Source of the DNA: an uncultured Synechococcus sp.
Lineage (GTDB): Bacteria; Cyanobacteriota; Cyanobacteriia; PCC-6307; Cyanobiaceae
Direction: 5' to 3'
NCBI GenBank assembly: GCA_913050105.1
Contig: CAJWZN010000016.1
Coordinates: 1-16,848 of the forward strand
Length of the DNA: 16,848 bases
The notes below the pieces were generated by a model. It did no database searches. It saw only the letters and a program-made list of their open reading frames with translations, and was not told the DNA's origin. A program made the position numbers and the translations under genes. Each line of letters opens with the position of its first letter. Positions within the stretch are counted from its first letter, which is position 1. Positions 7,754 through 13,295 of this stretch are shown piece by piece.

Positions 7754-8293
7754 TCAACAGCCCAGGCTGTCCCGTGTGGCGATTCCCGTCAGCGGATTGA
7801 TGCCGTCTGCATCGCGGCAGAGAAGACGCTGATCGTCGCGATCGAGCAGAGCATCGCTGAAGTCCGCTCCTTCGATCTGTGCCTTGCTGAAGCTGCTGCC
7901 GGAGGCGATGGCACCGCTCAGGATGGCTCCACGCAGATCTGTGGCGACGAAGTCAGCCCTGTCCATCAGGGCATCTGACAGGTCGGCGCCGCGGAAGTCC
8001 GCTTCAGCAAAAGCTCCCTGGGTGAGGATCGCGCCATGAAGGTTGGCGTCCCGGAAATCGGCCCCACGCCCCACCGCTCCAGCGAAGGAGGTGTTGGCGA
8101 GGTTCTGGCCATGGAAGTCCCCACCGCTCTGATTGGTGAGGGTGTAGTCGACGGTTTCCTGAAACAGGGCCCGATCCTGCAGACCAAAACCGGCCGAGGT
8201 GTCCAGCGCGTTGGAGGGAGTGGCCAGCAGCAGCAGAGGCATCAGCAGAGAAAGCAGCGTTCTGAGCATCAGGCCGGGTGCAGGGGGTTTCAC
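7754..8293 (-). CDS. Exported pentapeptide-repeat protein, probable thylakoid-lumen/periplasmic
   Basis: The 179-residue protein begins with a signal peptide: a hydrophobic core at about 10-24 and a likely signal-peptidase site after SNA (residue 29). About 90 residues of tandem A(D/N)LXX/A(D/N)FXX pentapeptides follow (for example GADFRDANLHGAIL, EADFRGADLSDAL and EGADFSDALL), which form a right-handed four-sided beta helix. The end, LLCRDADGINPLTGIATRDSLGC, carries two cysteines (159 and 179) that could form a disulphide; a similar cysteine-flanked tail occurs, to my memory, in lumenal pentapeptide proteins of cyanobacteria and chloroplasts. Molecular function is unknown. The GTG start (8291-8293) overlaps the folC stop by four bases; ATG at 8267-8269 would also leave an intact signal peptide. 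It is the last gene of an argD-folC-pentapeptide run. Confidence 0.88.
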   Translation of the reverse strand: MKPPAPGLMLRTLLSLLMPLLLLATPSNALDTSAGFGLQDRALFQETVDYTLTNQSGGDFHGQNLANTSFAGAVGRGADFRDANLHGAILTQGAFAEADFRGADLSDALMDRADFVATDLRGAILSGAIASGSSFSKAQIEGADFSDALLDRDDQRLLCRDADGINPLTGIATRDSLGC

Positions 8294-9513
8294 TCTGCCG
8301 TGACCACAGCTCGGGCGAGCAGATCACCGATCAGGTAGAGCGATCCTGCCAGCACGGGCACTGCGCTTTTTCGCTGCTCTGGGGTGTTGATCTGAACCAG
8401 CGCTTGCTCAACGCTGGATGCTGAGATCAGTTGATCCGTCCACTGCGGCGACCGTTGGAGCAAAGCCTCAAGGGTCCAGCTGTTGTGATCAGGAACCGGC
8501 ACGATCCAAGCCCGGTCCTGCGGTTGCAGCAGGATCTGAAGCATTGCGATGGCCTGTTTGTGGGCCTGGATTCCCAGGATCCAGTTCACCCCCGCCTCCT
8601 CTCCGGGCCAATGCCGGCGCTCGAGGTGGAGCTGTTCCGCTGCAGGAGGGTTATGGGCGCCGTCCATCAACAGAGGTTCATTGCGCCAGCGCACCCTCTG
8701 CATCCGCCCGTTCCAACGCGCTCGCGCGAATCCCCCCCGCAGGTCGTCGTCGTTCAGGCTCCACCCATGGGCCCCCAGCGCCTGCAGGACGCCCCTGGCC
8801 ACCGCTGCATTGCGTCGTTGCAGCTGTCCAGGCAGGCCCAAATTCCAGCTGTCATCCAAAGGGCTCACCCAGCGGAGTTCTGCGCCTTGTTTGTGGCAGC
8901 TGTCCTCAAGAACAGCTCGCACGTCGGGATGTTGCTCCGCACTCACCACGCAGGATTCCGGGGTGATCACCGCGGCCTTTTCCGTTGCGATGGCCGTAAG
9001 GGTTGAGCCCAGATGTTCACAGTGGTCCAGCCCGATGCTGGCCATTGCGATCAGCGGTCGCTTCGGATGGGCGGTGGTTGCATCCAGACGGCCACCGAGA
9101 CCCACCTCAAGCACCAGCAGGTCAACGTTTTCGCGATGGAAATGCACCAGAGCCGATGCCAGGAGTTGTTCAAAAGGCGTCAGCTGGAATGTCTTGCAGA
9201 CCGATGCCTGCTCATTCAGGAGTCTGCGCAGATCCGCCAGTTCAATCGGCTGACCGTCGATCGCGATTCGCTCGCACCAACTCACCAGATGGGGTGAGGT
9301 GGTGACGCCGCTGCGGATGCCGTTCCAGTGCAGTGCGGCGCTGATGAAGCTGGCGATGGATCCCTTTCCATTTGTCCCGGCGATCTGGATGGCAGGGACG
9401 TCGCCACAGGGGCTTCCGAGATGCTTCAGGGCGCCCTGCATGCGATCCAACTGCAAATCCATCCCTCGCTGATCAAATCGAGGGATCAAATCCGAGAGAT
9501 CGTCGATCGTCAC
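8290..9513 (-). CDS. folC: Folylpolyglutamate synthase / dihydrofolate synthase FolC
   Basis: FolC is a Mur-ligase-family ATP-dependent enzyme that adds glutamate to dihydropteroate and polyglutamylates folates. The protein has the N-terminal helix RFDQRGMDLQLDRM, the P-loop IAGTNGKGS (near residues 44-52), TTSPHLVSWCERI (71-83), LEVGLGGRLDAT with the metal-binding and ATP-contacting residues, and the C-terminal DGAHNPPA motif. With the chosen GTG start at 9511-9513 it has 407 residues and begins at the position typical of cyanobacterial homologues, ten bases after the argD stop. ATG at 9547-9549 would add 12 residues and overlap argD by 26 bp; both are possible. The reading frame stays open further upstream inside argD, but that part has no FolC similarity. 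The stop overlaps the pentapeptide gene. Confidence 0.94.
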   Translation of the reverse strand: MTIDDLSDLIPRFDQRGMDLQLDRMQGALKHLGSPCGDVPAIQIAGTNGKGSIASFISAALHWNGIRSGVTTSPHLVSWCERIAIDGQPIELADLRRLLNEQASVCKTFQLTPFEQLLASALVHFHRENVDLLVLEVGLGGRLDATTAHPKRPLIAMASIGLDHCEHLGSTLTAIATEKAAVITPESCVVSAEQHPDVRAVLEDSCHKQGAELRWVSPLDDSWNLGLPGQLQRRNAAVARGVLQALGAHGWSLNDDDLRGGFARARWNGRMQRVRWRNEPLLMDGAHNPPAAEQLHLERRHWPGEEAGVNWILGIQAHKQAIAMLQILLQPQDRAWIVPVPDHNSWTLEALLQRSPQWTDQLISASSVEQALVQINTPEQRKSAVPVLAGSLYLIGDLLARAVVTAE

Positions 9514-9523
9514 GCGACCGGTT

Positions 9524-10786
9524 TCAGGCTGCAGTGGCGAGGGTGGCATCCAGGCGCTCAAGCAGCTGTTGCACCTCTCGACGGCTGATGACCAGGGGGG
9601 GGACCATGCGCAGGACTCGTGGACCGGCTGCCACAAGCAGCAGCCGCTGCTCGATCGCTGCTGCTGCGAGTTGAGCTGCATTGCGTTTGCTGTTCTCACG
9701 CAGCACGAGACCTTGAAGCAAGCCCCAGCCACGGGTTCCCTCAAACAGATCGGGGTAGCGCTCGACCAGGAGTTCCAGCCCTTCTCTCAATTGAATTCCC
9801 CGCTGTTCCACGTGCTGAAGCAGGCCCCGGCGTTCGATTTCCCGGGCAACGGTGAGTCCTGCCCGACAGGCAAAGGGATTACCCCCGAAGGTGCTGGCGT
9901 GGTCCCCAGGCTTGAACACATCGGCCTGCGCATTAACCAGAAGCGCACCAATGGCATGGCCTCCTCCCAGACCTTTGGCGAGGGTGAAGGCATCGGGTTC
10001 GATTCCCAGCTGTTCGTAGCCCCACAGCCGGCCGCTGCGGCCCATGCCCACCTGAACTTCATCCAGGATCAACAGGATGTTGCGTTCGCTGCAGTGTTGA
10101 CGCAATGTCTGAAAGAAAGCGTGATCACCGGGGTTGACGCCACCTTCCCCCTGAAGGGGCTCGATCAGCACAGCAGCAACCTTCGGCCCCTGCGCCTCAT
10201 GCTTTTGAAGTGCTGTTTCGAACGAGCGGATGTCGTTGTAGTCGAAGTAGTCAAAGCCCTCGACAACAGGTTCAAATCCCTGGTGATATTTGGGCTGGCC
10301 GGTGGCGGTGACGGCGGCCAGGGTGCGTCCGTGAAAACTGGCTGCTGCCGTGAGGATCACCGGGCGCTCGATGTTGCGTCGTTGGTGGCCATGTTTCCGG
10401 GCCAGCTTGATCGCGGCTTCATTGGCTTCAGCTCCGGAATTACAGAAGAAAACGCTGTCAGCGCAGCTGTGTTGCACCAGCCAGTCGGCCAGTTCTTCCT
10501 GTTCAGGAATTCGGTACAGATTGGATACATGCTGGATCCGTCGAAGCTGCCGGTGCAGGTTCCGGCGCATCACACGGTCGCTGTGTCCCAGGGTGTCAGT
10601 GGCGATTCCAGCGACGGCATCCAGATACCGGTGCCCCCTGTTATCCCAGACCCAGCAACCCTTCCCACGCACCAGGGTGAGCGGAAATCGGTTGTAGGTG
10701 TTCATCACAGCGTTGGCTGACGCCGTATCCGCAGAAGGTCTGGTGACACCAACTGTTCTAAGGGCTGTGTCGACCAGGCCTGTCAT
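9524..10786 (-). CDS. argD: Acetylornithine aminotransferase ArgD
   Basis: ArgD is a PLP-dependent class-III aminotransferase converting N-acetylglutamate semialdehyde to N2-acetylornithine in arginine synthesis; some also act as succinyl-diaminopimelate aminotransferase. The 420-residue product shows VMNTYNRFP near the start (28-35), the phosphate-binding SGAEANEAAIK (117-127), SFHGRT (150-155), IEPLQGEGG (208-216), LDEVQVGMGR (241-250) with the PLP-ring aspartate D242, and the Schiff-base lysine K271 in TLAKGLGGG. HASTFGGNP follows at 296-304. These match cyanobacterial ArgD closely. The start ATG at 10784-10786 was chosen over ATG at 10847-10849 because the intervening 21 residues look non-conserved and would run into the promoter region. 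It heads the argD-folC-pentapeptide operon. Confidence 0.95.
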   Translation of the reverse strand: MTGLVDTALRTVGVTRPSADTASANAVMNTYNRFPLTLVRGKGCWVWDNRGHRYLDAVAGIATDTLGHSDRVMRRNLHRQLRRIQHVSNLYRIPEQEELADWLVQHSCADSVFFCNSGAEANEAAIKLARKHGHQRRNIERPVILTAAASFHGRTLAAVTATGQPKYHQGFEPVVEGFDYFDYNDIRSFETALQKHEAQGPKVAAVLIEPLQGEGGVNPGDHAFFQTLRQHCSERNILLILDEVQVGMGRSGRLWGYEQLGIEPDAFTLAKGLGGGHAIGALLVNAQADVFKPGDHASTFGGNPFACRAGLTVAREIERRGLLQHVEQRGIQLREGLELLVERYPDLFEGTRGWGLLQGLVLRENSKRNAAQLAAAAIEQRLLLVAAGPRVLRMVPPLVISRREVQQLLERLDATLATAA

Positions 10787-10859
10787 TTCGCCGATGCACG
10801 GATCAGACCATTTTGAAATGCCGTCGCTGCAGCACGAACTTTTTTGCATCTCTACTTGC

Positions 10860-10888
10860 TGAAGACACAGCCGCCGCCACAGTCTTCA
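10860..10888. repeat. Perfect 7-bp dyad in the argD / small-gene divergent region (possible operator)
   Basis: TGAAGAC (10860-10866) and GTCTTCA (10882-10888) are perfect inverted arms separated by 15 bases. The dyad lies 74-102 bp upstream of argD and 42-70 bp upstream of the divergent 53-aa gene, just before a possible plus-strand -10 (TAATAT, 10899-10904). Position suggests a regulator site, but no known motif is recognised. Confidence 0.35.
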
Positions 10889-10929
10889 ATCGGTGTCTTA
10901 ATATTTCTTCATTGTTTCTTGATCGCATC

Positions 10930-11091
10930 ATGGCTCTGCCGCTCCATGAGCAATTTCAGAAACAGACGTTGGCAAACGCCATTGAATCGGCCACAGACAT
11001 GGCCGAACTCAAAGGCGTTGCTTCCTTGCTGCTGGATCTCTACTTCCGGCAGAAATCAGCAACGATGGACATCGTTGAAGGAAAGATTTAA
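10930..11091 (+). CDS. Small soluble helical protein (53 aa), function unknown
   Basis: The product is mostly helical by appearance, with no membrane segment and no cysteines: LHEQFQKQTLANAIESATDM, then ELKGVASLLLDLYFRQKSA. The pattern 'ATDMAELKGVASLLLDLY' is of the type seen in small conserved picocyanobacterial proteins of unknown function, and the L-L-D-L-Y stretch is loosely reminiscent of the helix of NblA phycobilisome-degradation proteins. That resemblance is weak and I do not assign it. The start is ATG at 10930; a possible -10 TAATAT lies 26 bases upstream, and no Shine-Dalgarno is seen. It is transcribed divergently from argD and convergently with the 49-aa gene, whose stop is only 25 bp away. 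Coding likelihood rests on the coherent amphipathic sequence and placement. Confidence 0.72.
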   Translation: MALPLHEQFQKQTLANAIESATDMAELKGVASLLLDLYFRQKSATMDIVEGKI

Positions 11092-11116
11092 CTGAACCAG
11101 CAGTTGACTCTGAGGC

Positions 11117-11266
11117 TCAGAACAATCCCCAGGGAACTAGCGATTGATTGGACAACGCTGACCAGCTGGTCACGACGATGCCTGTTACACAGGCTGTGAC
11201 ACCGAAAATAAAAACAGTCGTTTCCAGTTGTTCGTTTCTGGTCTTAATCGGCTTGGAACGAGCCAT
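11117..11266 (-). CDS. Small single-pass membrane protein (49 aa), function unknown
   Basis: The protein has a basic N-terminus (MARSKPIKTRNEQ), one hydrophobic segment (about residues 17-34, TVFIFGVTACVTGIVVTS) and a short tail ending SLVPWGLF. By the positive-inside rule the N-terminus should be cytoplasmic. No family is recognised. The start ATG (11264-11266) is supported by an AAAGGAA Shine-Dalgarno-like sequence four bases upstream, one of the better ribosome sites in the window. An in-frame upstream ATG at 11327-11329 would give 70 residues but adds a non-hydrophobic Pro/Gln/Arg-rich leader and lacks a ribosome site. The AT-rich region upstream holds a possible minus-strand promoter and several inverted repeats (described separately). 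Confidence 0.66.
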   Translation of the reverse strand: MARSKPIKTRNEQLETTVFIFGVTACVTGIVVTSWSALSNQSLVPWGLF

Positions 11267-11269
11267 TGA

Positions 11270-11290
11270 TTTCCTTTGTCTGGGAAAAGG
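11270..11290 (-). promoter_or_regulatory. Possible hairpins over the ribosome-binding site of the 49-aa gene
   Basis: On the minus-strand transcript, CCTTT (11290-11286) can pair with AAAGG (11277-11273), which is the Shine-Dalgarno itself. Alternatively TTTCC (11287-11283) can pair with GGAAA (11274-11270). Both are 5-bp stems with 8-nt loops and are mutually exclusive. They are short and A/U-rich, so their importance is uncertain. Confidence 0.25.
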
Positions 11291-11323
11291 TTGCCATGGG
11301 CATGTTGACTGTGCTGGCAAAGC

Positions 11324-11347
11324 AAACACTCTTCATTAAAAGTGTTT
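11324..11347. repeat. Inverted repeat, 7-bp arms
   Basis: AAACACT (11324-11330) and AGTGTTT (11341-11347) are perfect arms around a 10-base loop. It lies 58 bp upstream of the start of the 49-aa membrane protein gene. No T-run follows on either strand, so it is not a typical terminator. Confidence 0.4.
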
Positions 11348-11373
11348 CGAAGGATTGCGGATGGAGCGAGAAA

Positions 11374-11397
11374 CTTCATGAAGATGTCTTCATGAAG
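11374..11397. repeat. Tandem 10-bp palindrome CTTCATGAAG x2 with 4-bp spacer
   Basis: The perfect palindrome CTTCATGAAG occurs at 11374-11383 and again at 11388-11397, separated by ATGT. Because each copy is its own reverse complement, the whole unit can act as two adjacent dimeric protein sites or fold as a 10-bp stem with a 4-nt loop in RNA of either strand. It lies upstream of the 49-aa gene and not inside any coding region I accept. Confidence 0.55.
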
Positions 11398-11440
11398 GCG
11401 AAGTAGTTGATGGATGTGATCATTGATTTACCAATTAAAT

Positions 11441-11469
11441 ATTATAGTCTTAAAAAAATTGGATGCAAA
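11441..11469 (-). promoter_or_regulatory. Possible sigma70-type promoter for the 49-aa gene
   Basis: On the minus strand a perfect TATAAT (11446-11441) lies 16 bases after TTGCAT (11468-11463), which matches only three of six -35 positions. Initiation near 11434 would give a leader of about 170 nt containing the tandem palindrome and the 7-bp inverted repeat. The region is strongly AT-rich (35 G/C in 120 bases at 11401-11520, by my count), so the TATAAT could be chance. Confidence 0.3.
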
Positions 11470-11535
11470 AATATAAAACTGGCAAGTAATGAAATGCAGG
11501 CTGAATCAGAGGAAAATCTGAATCTCAGAGAAAAA

Positions 11536-11617
11536 TACAGGCGGCGAGACTTGAACTCGCAAGACCGAAGTCGGCGCATTTTGAGTGCGCTGCGTCTACC
11601 AATTCCGCCACGCCTGC
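11536..11617 (-). tRNA. tRNA-Leu(CAA)
   Basis: Read on the minus strand, GCAGGCG (11617-11611) pairs with CGCCTGT, with a G1-T72 wobble; the discriminator is A73 at 11536. The anticodon stem GCGCA/TGCGC encloses CTCAAAA, giving anticodon CAA. A long variable arm (GAC-TTCG-GTC) marks a class-II leucine tRNA, and the T-arm is GCGAG-TTCAAGT-CTCGC. CCA is not encoded. The A36-A37-A38 run is the recognition signature for isopentenylation by MiaA, after which MiaB (encoded in this window) can methylthiolate A37. Confidence 0.96.
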
Positions 11618-11629
11618 GTGGGGACTTTT

Positions 11630-11659
11630 ATTTTACACTCCAAACAACGCGTTTAGCAA
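11630..11659 (-). promoter_or_regulatory. Probable promoter of tRNA-Leu(CAA)
   Basis: On the minus strand TTGCTA (11659-11654, four of six matches to TTGACA) is followed after 18 bases by TAAAAT (11635-11630, five of six matches to TATAAT). The predicted start near 11623 would leave a leader of about six bases before the mature tRNA 5' end, a normal spacing for a tRNA gene. Confidence 0.45.
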
Positions 11660-11668
11660 CACTGCAGG

Positions 11669-11710
11669 CAGATTTCACGTAATCAAGATAGATCGATCTC
11701 TTGAAATCTG
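11669..11710 (-). repeat. Stem-loop just downstream of murA
   Basis: CAGATTTCA (11669-11677) and TGAAATCTG (11702-11710) are perfect 9-bp inverted arms. The 24-base loop contains the 10-bp palindrome AGATCGATCT (11690-11699). It begins ten bases past the murA stop and precedes the tRNA-Leu(CAA) promoter. It could be the murA 3'-end hairpin, but no T-run follows, so intrinsic termination is not established. Confidence 0.45.
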
Positions 11711-11719
11711 AATGGATGG

Positions 11720-13051
11720 TTATTCAACTTTCTTTATTTTATCTGTAAGTCGAATGTCTTGTCGTTCGATCACAGCCCCAGCGGAACTTAATTTCCGTTC
11801 AATGTTGTCATAACCGCGATCCAGGTGTGACAGGCCGGACACATGAGTCACTCCCTTGGCTGCAAGCCCTGCTAGCACCATGGCGGCAGATGCTCTCAAG
11901 TCACTACCCGTTACTGGGGCTCCACTGAGTTGAGGGACGCCTTCCACGATCGCAGTGCTGCCCTCAACACGAATTGAGGCACCCATCCGCTGCAACTCGG
12001 CAATGTGCTGCAAGCGATTTTCATAAATTTTCTCGGAGATCACACTGGTTCCCTGAGCCACTGTCATCAAGGCCATGAATGGCGCCTGAAGGTCTGTTGG
12101 GAATCCGGGAAAAGGTTGGGTTGTGATATCAACAGCCTGTAATTGACCAGGGGTGATCATTATCCCGGCATCATCAATCTCAAGCCGACAGCCGCAGTCG
12201 CGCAATTTTTGAAGAACCGCATTGAGGTGTTCGGGGATCACCGGCTCCACGCGCATCGGTGATCCCGTGATGGCGGCTGCAATCAAAAAAGTACCGGCTT
12301 CGATCCGGTCCGGAATGACCGAATAATTCCGCACACCATGTAATCGCTCAACACCTCTGATGGTGATCACAGGTCCACCGGCACCTGTGATGTCAGCGCC
12401 CATGGCATTGAGCAGCTGGGCCAGGTCCTGCACTTCGGGTTCCTGTGCCGCGTTTTCAATGGTTGTTGTGCCGCGGGCCAGCACCGCAGCCATCAGAACG
12501 GTTTCTGTGGCGCCAACACTGGGACAGTCGAGAATGATGGGGGCTGCTCTCAGGCGAGGTTGAGTACCGGGAACGGCTGCATTGACACTGCCATGTTCAA
12601 CGCTGACGTGAGCTCCGAGAGCTTTGAGCCCCCGGATGTGTTCGACCACAGGACGTGCTCCGATGCGACATCCACCCGGCAGCGGCACCTTGGCCTGCCC
12701 AAGTCGACCAAGCAGAGGTCCAATGCTGAAGAAACTGGCCCTCAAACTGTTAACCAGTTCATACGGAGGTTCAGCACTGCTGAGCGAATCAGCCTGAAGT
12801 TGAATGCGATCCCCGCTGCGTTCAACCCTCACCCCAAGGCAGCGGAGGATGTCGACCATTCCTGCAATATCGGTTAACTCGGGAACGTTGCAAAGTTCCA
12901 CAACATCACTTGTCAGCAAGCTGGCCGTCATCAGAACAAGAGCTGAGTTCTTTGCGCCACTGACCTTCAACGTGCCCGAAAGCGCTTGCCCCCCTCGAAC
13001 GGCAAGGCGCTCTTTGAGACTGTTCTGAGATGCGGTTGCAGGGCCCGTCAT
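11720..13051 (-). CDS. murA: UDP-N-acetylglucosamine 1-carboxyvinyltransferase MurA
   Basis: MurA transfers enolpyruvate from PEP to UDP-GlcNAc, the first committed step of peptidoglycan synthesis, in the cytoplasm. The 443-residue product has the SGAKNSAL motif with K34 and N35, the LRASF segment with R104 for substrate binding, and the catalytic loop PGGCRIGARPV with C128. That cysteine is the fosfomycin target, so sensitivity is predicted. FPGFPTDLQAP near 310-320 holds the conserved aspartate equivalent to E. coli D305. Length fits the family. The start is either ATG 13049-13051 or the adjoining TTG 13052-13054 (TTGATG); an AGGAG at 13062-13066 lies ten bases before the ATG and seven before the TTG. 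It stands alone between two oppositely oriented tRNA-Leu genes, away from the ddl/ftsQ/ftsZ block. Confidence 0.97.
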   Translation of the reverse strand: MTGPATASQNSLKERLAVRGGQALSGTLKVSGAKNSALVLMTASLLTSDVVELCNVPELTDIAGMVDILRCLGVRVERSGDRIQLQADSLSSAEPPYELVNSLRASFFSIGPLLGRLGQAKVPLPGGCRIGARPVVEHIRGLKALGAHVSVEHGSVNAAVPGTQPRLRAAPIILDCPSVGATETVLMAAVLARGTTTIENAAQEPEVQDLAQLLNAMGADITGAGGPVITIRGVERLHGVRNYSVIPDRIEAGTFLIAAAITGSPMRVEPVIPEHLNAVLQKLRDCGCRLEIDDAGIMITPGQLQAVDITTQPFPGFPTDLQAPFMALMTVAQGTSVISEKIYENRLQHIAELQRMGASIRVEGSTAIVEGVPQLSGAPVTGSDLRASAAMVLAGLAAKGVTHVSGLSHLDRGYDNIERKLSSAGAVIERQDIRLTDKIKKVE

Positions 13052-13061
13052 CAACCGCCGA

Positions 13062-13066
13062 CTCCT
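13062..13066 (-). promoter_or_regulatory. Shine-Dalgarno of murA
   Basis: AGGAG on the minus strand, seven bases from TTG (13052-13054) and ten from ATG (13049-13051). The spacing slightly favours the TTG, codon preference favours the ATG, and the two differ by one residue. A clear Shine-Dalgarno is uncommon among the genes of this window. Confidence 0.5.
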
Positions 13067-13097
13067 AATGGCGTCATTGTGACGTCGACCCTTGAGA

Positions 13098-13109
13098 CCG
13101 TCTAGACGG
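13098..13109. repeat. 12-bp perfect palindrome CCGTCTAGACGG
   Basis: A perfect palindrome in the 155-bp region between murA and the divergent tRNA-Leu(CAG), 47 bp upstream of the murA start and 98 bp upstream of the tRNA. It could be a dimeric regulator site; a hairpin is less likely because there is no loop. No known motif is recognised. Confidence 0.4.
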
Positions 13110-13206
13110 CCGCCATCAAAACTGGTTTCAACAGTTACATTTTTAGAGGTCTTCTTCCGGATGGTGATGCCGTAATGTCATCACGTCGCTTGAGCGACCA
13201 ACGCCA

Positions 13207-13290
13207 GCGGATGTGGCGGAATTGGTAGACGCGCTAGTTTCAGGTACTAGTGGCAGCAATGTCGTGGGAGTTCAAGTCTCCCCATCCGCA
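13207..13290 (+). tRNA. tRNA-Leu(CAG)
   Basis: The acceptor arm GCGGATG (13207-13213) pairs perfectly with CATCCGC (13283-13289), with A73 at 13290. The anticodon stem CTAGT/ACTAG encloses TTCAGGT, giving anticodon CAG. There is a long class-II variable arm, and the T-arm is GGGAG-TTCAAGT-CTCCC. CCA is not encoded. A short hairpin (GTCGC-TTGA-GCGAC, 13185-13198) lies just upstream of the 5' end. TAATGT at 13173-13178 is a possible -10, without a good -35. Confidence 0.96.
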
Positions 13291-13295
13291 TACTC

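Noticed and set aside
7757..7770. ACAGCC-CA-GGCTGT inverted repeat at the convergent gene ends
   Set aside because: It lies in the last codons of the pentapeptide gene, has only a 2-base centre and no T-run, so it is not a credible terminator.
8431..9253. Overlapping plus-strand open frames opposite folC
   Set aside because: They are antisense to FolC motifs, and their composition (Pro/Arg/Ser-rich) is typical of shadow frames.
9514..9744. N-terminal extension of folC into argD
   Set aside because: Most of the extra codons overlap argD in another frame and give a Cys/Ser/Trp-rich sequence unlike FolC. Only the 12-residue extension to ATG 9547-9549 remains plausible.
9569..10720. A 383-codon open frame antisense to argD
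   Set aside because: It lies wholly opposite a clear ArgD with all motifs, and its translation shows no coherent domain. Long antisense frames are common in GC-rich genes.
11407..11682. A plus-strand 91-codon open frame
   Set aside because: Its second half is the antisense of tRNA-Leu(CAA), a classic spurious ORF, and the first half is low-complexity AT-rich sequence.
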